Below, piece by piece: positions 56,137 through 64,000 of a stretch of 64,000 bases of DNA (within the stretch, counting starts at the first letter, position 1; the number at the start of each line of letters is the position of its first letter). Source of the DNA: Pararhodobacter zhoushanensis (lineage in GTDB: Bacteria > Pseudomonadota > Alphaproteobacteria > Rhodobacterales > Rhodobacteraceae); assembly GCF_003990445.1 (NCBI RefSeq), contig NZ_REEZ01000004.1, positions 1 through 64,000 on the forward strand, written 5' to 3'. A program made the position numbers and the translations under genes. Below the pieces are notes generated by a model. That model ran no database searches and was not told the DNA's origin. It saw only the letters and a program-made list of their open reading frames with translations.

Positions 56137-56733
56137 ATGACCGCTCCCGCCGATCCCTCGACCAAGCCGCGCTGGAAAGGCGCGCGCCGCATGCGCGGCT
56201 TCGAGCCGGCCAGCGGTCTGTTGCGCGATCATATCCGCAAGGCGGGCGAAACGCATGGATTTGCCACAACCCGGCTGCTCACCCACTGGGCCGAGGTCGC
56301 AGGGCCTGATCTGGCGGCGCTGTGTACGCCCGTCAAGGTCAGCTATGCGCAAAAGGGCTTTGGCGCGACGCTGACGGTGCTGGCCTCAGGGGCCGCAGCA
56401 CCCTTGGTGCAGATGCAACTGGAACCGCTGCGCGAACGGGTCAACGCGATCTACGGCTATGCCGCGATCGCACGGATCAAGGTCACGCAGACCTCGTCGC
56501 GCGGGCTGGCAGGCGGGCTGGCTGAAAGCCAGCGCGCCTTTGAACGTGCCAACATCGCACCACCGTCACCGCAGGCACTGGCACGGGCACGCACGGTTGT
56601 CGACAGCCTGACCGAGGGCGTTGCCGACAGCGGGCTCAAGGCTGCGCTGGACCGGATGGCCACCAACATTTTGACAAAAGAGACAAGGCGCGGACCGAAG
56701 GGGCTCGCGGACGAAGGAAAGGATAACGCATGA
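56137..56733 (+). CDS. DUF721 (DciA-like) protein
   Basis: The protein has 198 residues. The DUF721 fold is in the first 110: LLRDHIRKAGETHGFATTRLLTHWAEVAGPDLAALCTPVKVSY, followed by a segment GATLTVLASGAAAPLVQMQLEPLRERVNAIYG. DciA proteins help to load the replicative helicase DnaB in bacteria lacking DnaC. The C-terminal 70 residues are variable. It overlaps the DsbA-like gene by four bases. Confidence 0.85.
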   Translation: MTAPADPSTKPRWKGARRMRGFEPASGLLRDHIRKAGETHGFATTRLLTHWAEVAGPDLAALCTPVKVSYAQKGFGATLTVLASGAAAPLVQMQLEPLRERVNAIYGYAAIARIKVTQTSSRGLAGGLAESQRAFERANIAPPSPQALARARTVVDSLTEGVADSGLKAALDRMATNILTKETRRGPKGLADEGKDNA

Positions 56734-57422
56734 ATAGACGTTCATTTCTGCTTTCGGGGGTCGCCGCTGTGGTTGCCATCGGCGGTTACGGTGCCTGGAC
56801 CCGCCTGAACGGCGGCAATGCGCCCGCGCTCGGCTCGACACTGATCGAACCCAGCGCTGCCCATGCGCAAACCACCGAGGGACAGGTCGACACCTCTCGC
56901 GTGACCGAGATGGTGATCAACCCGGACGCCGAGGTGACCCTGATGGAGTTCGCCTCGTTCACCTGCCCGCACTGCGCCAACTTCCACGCCACCGTCTGGC
57001 CGCAACTCAAGGCCGAGTATATCGACACCGGCCTGGTCAAGTTTGTTTATCGCGAAGTCTATTTCGACGCCTATGGCCTGTGGGCCGCGCTGGTCGCCCG
57101 TTGCGGCGGCGAGATGCGCTATTTCGGCATCGTCGACATGCTCTATGACGAGCAGCGCGAATGGGCGCAGGGTGACGATCCCAACGTCGTCGCCGACAAC
57201 CTGCGCCGTATTGGCCGCCGCGCTGGCATGACCGACGACCAACTGAGCGAATGCCTGACCGACCGCGACCTCGCCACGGCGATGATGCAGGTCTATCAGG
57301 AAGGCATGACCGAGTACGAAGTGACCGGCACCCCATCCTTTGTCATCGACGGCACCACCTATTCCAACATGAGCATGGACGAGTTCCGCGCCATACTTGA
57401 TCCGCTCCTGAACCGGGGATGA
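56730..57422 (+). CDS. DsbA family thiol:disulfide interchange protein
   Basis: The protein has 230 residues. The N-terminus has a twin-Arg pattern (NRRSFLLSG) before a hydrophobic stretch and AHAQ, so it may be exported by Tat and cleaved near residue 47. The active site CPHC near residues 77-80 and the cis-Pro GTPSF near residue 204 identify a DsbA-type oxidoreductase of the DsbG/DsbC-like subset. It acts in the periplasm. The stop overlaps the CoA-transferase start (ATGA). Confidence 0.9.
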   Translation: MNRRSFLLSGVAAVVAIGGYGAWTRLNGGNAPALGSTLIEPSAAHAQTTEGQVDTSRVTEMVINPDAEVTLMEFASFTCPHCANFHATVWPQLKAEYIDTGLVKFVYREVYFDAYGLWAALVARCGGEMRYFGIVDMLYDEQREWAQGDDPNVVADNLRRIGRRAGMTDDQLSECLTDRDLATAMMQVYQEGMTEYEVTGTPSFVIDGTTYSNMSMDEFRAILDPLLNRG

Positions 57423-58546
57423 GCGCGAAACCTCTGGCGGGCCTGCGCGTGATCGAGCTGGCCCGCATCCTTGCGGGGCCTTGGGCGGGTCAGACTCTGG
57501 CCGATCTGGGGGCCGAGGTGATCAAGGTCGAAGCGCCCGAGGGCGACGACACCCGCCAATGGGGCCCGCCCTTTATCGACCGCGACGGTACCCCCGTCGC
57601 GGCCTATTTCCATGCCGCAAACCGGGGGAAACGCTCGGTCGTTGCCGATTTCCGAACGGCTGATGGACAGGCCAAGGTCAAGGCGCTGCTGGCCGACGCG
57701 GATATCGTCATCGAGAACTTCAAGGTCGGCGGCCTGAAGAAATACGGGCTGGATTACGACAGCTTGCGGGCCGAGTTTCCCCGGTTGATCTACTGCTCGA
57801 TCACCGGTTTCGGGCAAGACGGGCCGTATGCCCACCGCGCCGGGTATGACTACATCATTCAGGGCATGTCCGGCCTGATGTCGATCACCGGCCCGGCCGA
57901 GGGCGAGCCGCATCGCGTCGGCGTCGCGGTGACGGATCTGTTCACCGGGGTCTATTCGACAACCGCGGTGCTTGCCGCCGTGATCGAACGCAGCCGCACC
58001 GGGCTGGGCGCGCATGTCGATATGAGCCTGCTGGACTGCGCCGTGTCGGTGATGGCCAATCAGGCGATGAACTACCTGGCCACCGGCACGCCGCCGGGAC
58101 GAACGGGGAACTGGCACCCCAATCTGGTGCCCTATCAGGTGTTTGAATGCTGTGACGGGCATATCATCATCGCCACGGGGAATGACGGCCAGTACCAACG
58201 CCTGTGCCGCGCGCTGGGGCTTGAGGCGCTGATCACCGATCCCCGCTTCCTCGCCAACGCCGACCGGGTAAAACACCGGGCCGAACTGGCCGAGGCACTG
58301 ACAGCCGCGACGCGCAGCTGGTCAAAGGCAGGCTTGCTCAAAGCCTGCGAAGACCATGGCATCCCGGCGGGTCCGATCAACACGATGGACGAGGTTTTCA
58401 CCGACCCCCAAGTCATTGCACGCGGCATGCAACTGGACCTCGGTGCACACGCGGGTGTCCGCTCGCCCTTTGTGTTCAACGGCGTCCGTTCTGGCGCCGA
58501 CCGCCCTGCTCCGGTGCTGGGTGAGGGCGACAGAAAGGGGGGCTAG
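57419..58546 (+). CDS. CaiB/BaiF family CoA-transferase
   Basis: The protein has 375 residues. It is a class III CoA-transferase; it moves CoA between carboxylic acids through an aspartyl-CoA anhydride. The family start LAGLRVIELARILAGPWAGQTLADLGAEVIKVE and the catalytic Asp in HVDMSLLDCAVSVMANQ near residue 200 are present. The substrate is unknown. The stop codon TAG lies in the loop of the hairpin that begins repeat copy E. The ORF is the third gene of DUF721-DsbA-CaiB. Confidence 0.92.
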   Translation: MSAKPLAGLRVIELARILAGPWAGQTLADLGAEVIKVEAPEGDDTRQWGPPFIDRDGTPVAAYFHAANRGKRSVVADFRTADGQAKVKALLADADIVIENFKVGGLKKYGLDYDSLRAEFPRLIYCSITGFGQDGPYAHRAGYDYIIQGMSGLMSITGPAEGEPHRVGVAVTDLFTGVYSTTAVLAAVIERSRTGLGAHVDMSLLDCAVSVMANQAMNYLATGTPPGRTGNWHPNLVPYQVFECCDGHIIIATGNDGQYQRLCRALGLEALITDPRFLANADRVKHRAELAEALTAATRSWSKAGLLKACEDHGIPAGPINTMDEVFTDPQVIARGMQLDLGAHAGVRSPFVFNGVRSGADRPAPVLGEGDRKGG

Positions 58547-58604
58547 CCCCCCTCTGCGCGCAAGCGCGCATTCACCCCCCAGGATATTTGAAGAGCAAAG
58601 AGGC
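58535..58604 (+). repeat. 3'-end hairpin/TATTT element, copy E
   Basis: The hairpin GGGGGGCTAGCCCCCC at 58537-58552 contains the stop codon of the CoA-transferase gene in its centre. A second short hairpin (TGCGCGCAAGCGCGCA), a C-run and AGGATATTTGAAGAGCAAAG follow to about 58601. The core is nearly identical to copy B. This is the only copy whose hairpin overlaps coding sequence. Confidence 0.75.
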
Positions 58605-58716
58605 GCGATTTACCCAATATTAAGGTTACCGCGCCACGCTGGAGAAACGGTACAGGCAGGGATGCCGATGACCGTGAGCGAAGACGACGGCGTGGTCCCT
58701 GCGGATCACGCCGTTT

Positions 58717-58800
58717 GCCGTTCTTTGCTCCCCTAAATATCCCGGGGGGCAAGGGGGCAGCGCCCCCAACGCGCCGCGTAGCGGCGCCCGGCCCAAACGG
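58717..58800 (-). repeat. 3'-end hairpin/TATTT element, copy F
   Basis: On the minus strand, downstream of htpX, the hairpin GGGGGCGCTGCCCCC (58758-58772) is followed by TTGCCCCCCGGGATATTTAG and GGGAGCAAAGAA, ending near 58719. It faces copy E, so the convergent CoA-transferase and htpX genes each have their own copy. Between the two, GGCGTG at 58690-58695 and CACGCC at 58708-58713 form another hairpin. The region 58547-58852 holds no gene. Confidence 0.7.
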
Positions 58801-58852
58801 CGGAGCGGATCTTTGATCCGTGACAGAGTGCGGGAGCCGCTGGACGCCGCCG

Positions 58853-59755
58853 TCAGCCCCACGGTCCCGGCTGTGCGCCGCCTGACGGCGCAGTTGCAGG
58901 CCGTGCGCGACCGGTCTGCCCCATGCTCTGCGCCAGCTTTTCCAGCGCGGCGATGCGGTTCTCGGTCGCCGGGTGGGTTGAGAACAGCTTGTCGCGCGCA
59001 TGGGCATGCAGCGGGTTAATGATGAACATATGCGCCGAGGCCGGGTTGCGCTCTGCCGTGTCATTGTCGATCCGCGCGGCATAGGTCTGGATCTTGCCCA
59101 GCGCGTCGGCCAGCCACAAAGGGTGCCCGCAGATCTCGGCCCCGATGCGGTCCGCCTCGTACTCACGCGAGCGCGACACCGCCATCTGCACCAGACCGGC
59201 CGCCATCGGCGCAAGGATCATCATCGCGATCATCGCAATCGGGTTCGCCCGCCGGTCGCCGCCGCGAAAGAACATCGCGAAATTGGCCAGCATGGCGATG
59301 GCCCCGGCGAAGGTTGCGGTCACTGTCATGATCAGCGTGTCGTAATTCTTGATATGCGCCAGTTCATGCGCGACCACCGCCGCCACCTCATCGCGTGACA
59401 GCCGCTGCATCAGCCCGGTCGACACCGCCACAGCTGCGTTGTCCGGGTTGCGCCCTGTAGCAAAGGCGTTGGGCTGGTCGCTGTCGATCACATAGACCGC
59501 AGGCGGCGGCAGGTCGGCGTTGCGGGCCAGTTCCATGACGATCTGCTGCAGCTCGGGTGCGGTATAGGCGTCAACCGGCCGCGCGTTGTGCATGCGCAGC
59601 ACCGCCTTGTCCGAGTTCCACCACGCATAAAGGTTCATCGCTGCCGCCACAACAAAGGCGATCAGCGCCCCGGCCGAGCCGCCGATCAGGTAGCCCATCG
59701 CCAGAAACAGGGCGGTCATCGCCGCCATCAGGATCCCGGTCTTGACGTAACCCAT
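58853..59755 (-). CDS. htpX: zinc metalloprotease HtpX
   Basis: The protein has 300 residues from the ATG at 59755, with GGAGAAAACC upstream. Four hydrophobic segments surround the catalytic HEXXH in [10 protein letters not shown], near residue 132. It is the membrane-bound quality control protease, active on misfolded membrane proteins. The longer frame to 59848 is rejected as non-family sequence. It lies 55 bases downstream of the PfkB gene on the same strand. Confidence 0.95.
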   Translation of the reverse strand: MGYVKTGILMAAMTALFLAMGYLIGGSAGALIAFVVAAAMNLYAWWNSDKAVLRMHNARPVDAYTAPELQQIVMELARNADLPPPAVYVIDSDQPNAFATGRNPDNAAVAVSTGLMQRLSRDEVAAVVAHELAHIKNYDTLIMTVTATFAGAIAMLANFAMFFRGGDRRANPIAMIAMMILAPMAAGLVQMAVSRSREYEADRIGAEICGHPLWLADALGKIQTYAARIDNDTAERNPASAHMFIINPLHAHARDKLFSTHPATENRIAALEKLAQSMGQTGRARPATAPSGGAQPGPWG

Positions 59756-59810
59756 GGTTTTCTCCGTCGCTATGACGTCTGATATGGGGAGCCTTGGGCG
59801 GCCTGCAAGA

Positions 59811-60800
59811 TCACACCAGCCCTTCGGCTTTGAACAGCGCCAGCACATCCGCGCGAGGGCGTGCGCCGATATGGCCGATGACCTCGGCCGCCGCGATGCA
59901 GCCCATGCGCCCGCTGGTTTCCAGCGAGTGCCCGTTCACCAGTCCGAACAGGAACCCCGCCGCGAACTGGTCGCCCGCGCCCGTCGCATCGACCGGCACA
60001 ACCGTCTTCACCGGTGCGGTGACGCGGTGGCCGTTGTGCATCAGCACTACCGGCTCGCCCGAGCGGGTGCAGACCACGATCTCGCAATCGGCCTGCGCCT
60101 TGGCCAGCGCCTCGTCCAGATCATTGACCTGATAGAGCGAGGTCCATTCCTGCTCATTCCCGATCACGTAATCCATCTCGTTCGCCACCAGACGCCGGAA
60201 ATCGGCGCGGTGGCGGTCTACGCAGAACGGGTCCGACAGCGCGATACCGACGCGGCCCCCGGCCTTGCGGCAGGCGCGGGCGGCTTTCAGGAAAGCCTCC
60301 TTGCCCTTGTTCTTGTCGAAGAGATATCCCTCAAGAAACAGCACCTCGGTATCGGCCATGACCGCCGGGTCCACGTCATCGGGGCCAACTTCAGCTGAAA
60401 TGCCCAGATAGGTGTTCATCGAACGCTCGCCATCCGGCGTCACAAAGATCATCGAGCGCGAGGTGGGCAGCTCGCCGCCCGACACCGGCGGGTTCACAAA
60501 GGCCGTGCCGGTGCGCTCGGTATCCTGGGCAAAGAACCGGCCCAGCCCGTCATCGCGCACCCGCCCGATCAGCGCCGTGCGCAGCCCCAGCGCGCCCGCC
60601 CCGGCGATGGTGTTGCACACCGACCCGCCCGAGGCTTCCTGCCGGTCCTTCATCGCGCCGTAAAGCGTCTCGGCGCGTTCGCGTTCGATCAGCTGCATGA
60701 TGCCCTTGCGGATGCCCATGTGGTCCAGAAAATGGTCGTTCACCGTGCTGATGACATCGACGATGGCGTTGCCGATGCCGGCGACTTGGTACTTTTTCAC
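59811..60800 (-). CDS. PfkB family sugar/nucleoside kinase (adenosine kinase-like)
   Basis: The protein has 329 residues of the ribokinase family. The C-terminal signature [17 protein letters not shown] carries the catalytic Asp, near residue 279, and the N-terminal GNAIVDVI is the first PfkB segment. The pattern resembles adenosine kinases of the alphaproteobacteria. It overlaps nth by four bases. The phosphoryl acceptor is uncertain. Confidence 0.9.
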   Translation of the reverse strand: MKKYQVAGIGNAIVDVISTVNDHFLDHMGIRKGIMQLIERERAETLYGAMKDRQEASGGSVCNTIAGAGALGLRTALIGRVRDDGLGRFFAQDTERTGTAFVNPPVSGGELPTSRSMIFVTPDGERSMNTYLGISAEVGPDDVDPAVMADTEVLFLEGYLFDKNKGKEAFLKAARACRKAGGRVGIALSDPFCVDRHRADFRRLVANEMDYVIGNEQEWTSLYQVNDLDEALAKAQADCEIVVCTRSGEPVVLMHNGHRVTAPVKTVVPVDATGAGDQFAAGFLFGLVNGHSLETSGRMGCIAAAEVIGHIGARPRADVLALFKAEGLV

Positions 60801-61441
60801 AGGGTTTTCTCCTCGAACGGGCAGAGGTCACGGATCAGGCAGACCGGACAATTGGGTTTGCGCGCCTTGCAGACATAGCGGCCGTGCAGGATCAGCCAGT
60901 GGTGCGCGTGATGTTGGAATTCGGCGGGGATGTTGTCTTCAATCGCGCGCTCGACGGTTTCGACATCCTTGCCGGGGCAGATGCCGGTGCGGTTGCCGAT
61001 GCGAAAGATATGCGTGTCGACGGCCTGCGCGGGCACGCCCCACCACATGTTCAGCACGACATTCGCCGTCTTGCGCCCGACGCCCGGCAGCGATTGCAGC
61101 GCCGCGCGGGATGAGGGCACTTCGCCGCCATACTGGTCAACCAGGATCTGGCTCAATTTGATGACATTCCTGGCCTTGTTGCGGAACAGGCCGATGGTCT
61201 TGATGTGCTGAATCAGCCCCTCTTCGCCCAGCGCCAGCATCTTTTGCGGCGTGTCGGCGATGGGGAACAGCGCGCGCGTCGCCTTGTTCACGCCGACATC
61301 GGTCGCCTGCGCCGACAGGGCTACGGCCACCAGCAGGGTGAAAGCGTTGGTATGCTCCAGCTCGCCTTTCGGCTCGGCCTCCTCGGCCTGAAAGCGCAGG
61401 AAGATCTCTTTGAGCGTCAGATAATCGAGTTGGGCGGCCAT
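60797..61441 (-). CDS. nth: endonuclease III
   Basis: The protein has 214 residues from the ATG at 61441. It removes oxidised pyrimidines and nicks the abasic site. The helix-hairpin-helix is LPGVGRKTANVVLN, near residues 115-128, with the catalytic Lys in it and the catalytic Asp in VDTHIFRIGNR. The [4Fe-4S] ligands are C-x6-C-x2-C-x5-C in CKARKPNCPVCLIRDLC. It is coupled to the PfkB gene. Confidence 0.97.
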   Translation of the reverse strand: MAAQLDYLTLKEIFLRFQAEEAEPKGELEHTNAFTLLVAVALSAQATDVGVNKATRALFPIADTPQKMLALGEEGLIQHIKTIGLFRNKARNVIKLSQILVDQYGGEVPSSRAALQSLPGVGRKTANVVLNMWWGVPAQAVDTHIFRIGNRTGICPGKDVETVERAIEDNIPAEFQHHAHHWLILHGRYVCKARKPNCPVCLIRDLCPFEEKTL

Positions 61442-61480
61442 AGGGGCTCTTTGTAACGGGACGCGCGCGGGGGGCAAGGC

Positions 61481-62698
61481 TCAGTCGTCGCGACGTCGGA
61501 TCAGGCGACCGATGAGGAACGAGGTGCGCGGCGTGTAGACATAGGGCGTGCGGGCTTCGGGGGCCGGGCGGGCCTGCATGCGGAACAGGCCGAACACGAT
61601 CAGCAGCACATGCGCCAGCGCGATGAACACGAACATGGAGGCCGGGCCAAAGCCGGAAATCAGCGCCGAGGCGATCACCGGGCTGGCAATGGCCCCCACG
61701 GCATAAAGGAACATCTGCGCGGCGCTCAGCTCGACCCGCTCGTGTTGTTCGGCAAAGTCGTGGGCGTGGGCGGTCGAGATCGAATAGATCGGGAAGGTGG
61801 TGAAGCCAAAGAACCCGGCGGCAAGGAAGATCGTGACGATATTGCCCTGCGCCCCGGCCACCATCGCCACACAACCAAGGATCGAGCCGACCGAGATCCA
61901 GATCAGCACCAGACGGCGGTCGAATTTGTCGGCGAGCCAACCGATAGGAAACTGCGCGAAAGCCCCGCCCAGCACATAGGCGCTCAGAAACAGCGCGATA
62001 CGGTTCGCCTCAAGCCCGACGGCGAGGCCATAGAGCGGGCCGACCATACGGAACGCAGCCCCGGTGATGCCCGACACCACCACACCAACCGCCCCAAGTG
62101 GCGACTTGTCCCACGCCAGCTTGGGGCGCAGGCGGGGGGCGGGACCGGGTGACGGGGCCTCGGACGTGCTGAGCAGCAGGGGAAAAAGCGCGGCACACAT
62201 GAATAGCGCCAGCAGGTTATAGCTGACATAGGCTGCCGGGGTCAGGAAGGCGATCATCACCTGCGCGCCCAGATTGCCGGTCACATCCACCACGCGGTAG
62301 ACCCCCATCGCCCGCCCGCGCGTCTGGTTGGTGACCTTGGACTGCAGCCACGCCTCGATGATCGTGTAGCACCCGGCGACGGCCAGACCCGACGACATGC
62401 GCATGATCGCCCAGGCCCAGGGATCGACCCACATCATATGCGCCAGAATGCCGATGGTCCCGGCGGCGGCAAAAGCGGCGAAGGCGCGCGAGTGGCCGAC
62501 GGTGCCCATCAGGCGCGGTGCCCACCAGCAGCCGATGAAGAAGCCCAGAAAATGCGTCGAGCCCATTGCGCCGATCTGCTCGGCGGTGAAGCCCAGCTCG
62601 GTGCCCGACAGCGCATCGAGCGGCACCACGCTGCCAAGGCCCAGCTGCAACAGAAAAACCGAGGCGAAGAGCGCAGCGAAGGAGATCAGCAAACTCAT
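61481..62698 (-). CDS. MFS transporter
   Basis: The protein has 405 residues and twelve predicted helices. The start is set at ATG 62698; a TTG at 62704 would add two residues. The MFS loop motifs are present as GWLADKFDRRLVLIWIS and, between the halves, RPKLAWDKS. It resembles the YcaD/UMF1-like sugar or drug exporters of the family. It lies 39 bases from nth and may share a transcript. Substrate unknown. Confidence 0.88.
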   Translation of the reverse strand: MSLLISFAALFASVFLLQLGLGSVVPLDALSGTELGFTAEQIGAMGSTHFLGFFIGCWWAPRLMGTVGHSRAFAAFAAAGTIGILAHMMWVDPWAWAIMRMSSGLAVAGCYTIIEAWLQSKVTNQTRGRAMGVYRVVDVTGNLGAQVMIAFLTPAAYVSYNLLALFMCAALFPLLLSTSEAPSPGPAPRLRPKLAWDKSPLGAVGVVVSGITGAAFRMVGPLYGLAVGLEANRIALFLSAYVLGGAFAQFPIGWLADKFDRRLVLIWISVGSILGCVAMVAGAQGNIVTIFLAAGFFGFTTFPIYSISTAHAHDFAEQHERVELSAAQMFLYAVGAIASPVIASALISGFGPASMFVFIALAHVLLIVFGLFRMQARPAPEARTPYVYTPRTSFLIGRLIRRRDD

Positions 62699-62795
62699 GG
62701 GCAACCCGGCCTTGGTGTTCTCCCCACCTTTGCGCGAAGCACCGGCGACGTCCAGAGGCTTTGACTTAGGCCGTGAGCGCCCCTAGCGTGCCGCT

Positions 62796-63983
62796 ATGAC
62801 CAGCGTGCCCGCCAGCGGCCACAACCTGCCGCCCGATCCTTTGCTCGATGCCGCCGCCGGGATCGAGACGACGCCAGACTTCACGCGCTTTCGCCAGCGC
62901 GACGATGTGTTCACCCGGGCGTTCTGGGACGACACGGTGCGCAGCAAGCAGAGCGATGCGTTCTTTGCCAGCTACCGGATGGATGCCAATCCGCGCAAAG
63001 GTGAGGGGTTCCAGCAAAAGGACTTTGCCCTGCGCAATGCGGCGTGGCTGGTCAGTGACATCATCTCGAACCGCTCGGCCGCCGAGGGCGTGCGCGAAGG
63101 CTTTCAGGCCCCGATCCGCGCCGACACGCCGGTCGCCCCCGTGCAGGTAGCGATTGATGACCCGGCGCGGATGGCGGTTGAGGTCAAGCGGATCGCGAAA
63201 TTCTTTGGCGCGGATCTGTGCGGGGTGACCGGTTTTGACGAGCGCTGGATCTATCAGACGCAGGTCGATACGCGCGACTTTTCGGAAAGCCCGGTCGAGA
63301 TGCCGCCCGGCATGACTTCGGTCATCGTGCTGGGGCATCAGATGGATCAGCCCTTGGTGCAGACCTATCCGTCCGCTTTGGCGGGGGCGGCGACGGGGCG
63401 CGAGTACAGTCACGAGGCGGCGATCGTGATGCAGGTCGCGGCCTATATCCGCAATCTGGGCTATAACGCGGTTGCGTCGATGAACGACACCGGGCTGGTG
63501 ATCCCCTTCGCGGTGAAGGCGGGTCTGGGCGAATACGCGCGCAATCAACTGGTGATCACGCCGGAGTTTGGCCCAAGGCTGCGGTTTTCCAAGATATTCA
63601 CCGACCTGCCGCTGTCGCATGACACGCCCAAACCGCTGGGCGTGAAGGCGGTCTGCGACATCTGCACCCGCTGCGCTGATGCCTGCCCGGTAAAGGCGCT
63701 GCCGTTCGGCGCACCGAGCGCCCAGACGCAGAACCGCTCGGCCATCAAGGGCGTGGTGAAATGGACCTCGGATGCCGAGAAATGCTTTGGCTACTGGGCC
63801 AAGCTCGCCTCAGATTGCGCGATCTGTCTGCGCGTCTGCCCGTTCAACCGCGACTACAGCAAGCGCCGGAACCGGTTGTGGCTGAAACTGGCACTGTCGC
63901 CGCTGCGCAGGCTGGCGTTGTGGCTGGATGACCGGTCCGGCCGCGCGGCGCGGCTGAAACCGCGTGACTGGTGGGCGGGCTGA
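62796..63983 (+). CDS. reductive dehalogenase-like corrinoid/4Fe-4S protein
   Basis: The protein has 395 residues. The C-terminal ferredoxin-type motifs are CDICTRCADACP near residue 288 and a later CxxCxxxCP in CAICLRVCP, preceded by CFGYW. The middle (about residues 120-280) has the corrinoid-binding-fold features of the RdhA/QueG family. It is longer than QueG (about 350-380) and lacks the Tat signal of respiratory RdhA enzymes, so it should be cytoplasmic. Known cytoplasmic RdhA proteins include longer ones fused to reductases. Dehalogenation, or another cobalamin-dependent reduction, is inferred. Confidence 0.72.
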   Translation: MTSVPASGHNLPPDPLLDAAAGIETTPDFTRFRQRDDVFTRAFWDDTVRSKQSDAFFASYRMDANPRKGEGFQQKDFALRNAAWLVSDIISNRSAAEGVREGFQAPIRADTPVAPVQVAIDDPARMAVEVKRIAKFFGADLCGVTGFDERWIYQTQVDTRDFSESPVEMPPGMTSVIVLGHQMDQPLVQTYPSALAGAATGREYSHEAAIVMQVAAYIRNLGYNAVASMNDTGLVIPFAVKAGLGEYARNQLVITPEFGPRLRFSKIFTDLPLSHDTPKPLGVKAVCDICTRCADACPVKALPFGAPSAQTQNRSAIKGVVKWTSDAEKCFGYWAKLASDCAICLRVCPFNRDYSKRRNRLWLKLALSPLRRLALWLDDRSGRAARLKPRDWWAG

Positions 63984-64000
63984 AAGCGCAGGTTTCGGGT

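Overview
The window is a 64 kb GC-rich, gene-dense chromosomal segment of an alphaproteobacterium, almost certainly a member of the Rhodobacteraceae (Rhodobacterales). The genus cannot be fixed from the sequence alone. The assignment rests on several features: ethylmalonyl-CoA pathway genes (mcl2-like, mch) beside sdhCDAB and mdh; FlbT/FlaF flagellar regulators; DUF1127 and DUF6455 small proteins; three adjacent deformylase paralogues near fmt; and the order mutM - enoyl-CoA hydratase - rpsT - dnaA - dnaN - recF - gyrB.

Layout. 1-2.6 kb: a truncated membrane-protein end, a small ORF of lower GC, a cytochrome P450, and an SDR-like gene split by an in-frame amber stop. 2.6-10.6 kb: central carbon metabolism (mdh, mcl2-like, nnrU-like, DUF1737, mch, sdhCDAB), with a structured sdh promoter/leader. 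10.7-17.6 kb: a flagellar cluster (DUF1217 protein, flbT, flaF, flagellin, FlgN-like, rod-binding protein, fliK, flgD). 17.6-31.3 kb: ubiB/ubiE, then the mutM to gyrB replication and repair block. A small accessory operon sits between recF and gyrB, and a candidate structured RNA lies between dnaN and recF. 31.3-43.7 kb: glutathionyl-hydroquinone reductase-like protein, PatB-like lyase, three deformylase paralogues with an FAD monooxygenase among them, fmt, an HDAC-family amidohydrolase, xseB, ispA-like and dxs. 43.8-51.3 kb: two tandem outer-membrane beta-barrel paralogues, amn, an APH-like kinase, a GNAT, argC, HU and an orphan ParB-like protein. 51.3-64 kb: palindromic repeats, an EamA transporter, corA-like, alkB, mutY, a DUF721 protein, a DsbA-like protein, a CaiB-type CoA-transferase, htpX, a PfkB kinase, nth, an MFS transporter and a reductive-dehalogenase-like corrinoid/Fe-S protein.

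How the genes work together. Mcl2 and Mch belong to the ethylmalonyl-CoA pathway, which turns acetyl-CoA into C4 acids. Succinate and malate from that route are handled by the neighbouring succinate dehydrogenase and malate dehydrogenase, and the sdh and mdh promoter regions share an 11-base motif. Def and Fmt are the two arms of the N-formyl-methionine cycle. IspA-like and Dxs supply isoprenoid precursors, used among other things for ubiquinone (UbiB/UbiE). MutM, MutY and Nth are base-excision repair enzymes.

The most interesting unexplained signals are: (1) a family of six dispersed elements, each directly downstream of a stop codon and in the same orientation as that gene, made of a G/C-run hairpin, a C-run and a conserved TATTT core; (2) a promoter-to-terminator unit of about 124 bases between dnaN and recF with two mutually exclusive pairings; (3) a third deformylase paralogue that has lost both the metal-binding Cys and the catalytic Glu; (4) a short palindrome repeated at exactly 21 bp upstream of sdhC. 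No CRISPR array, tRNA, rRNA, complete insertion sequence or prophage was recognised.
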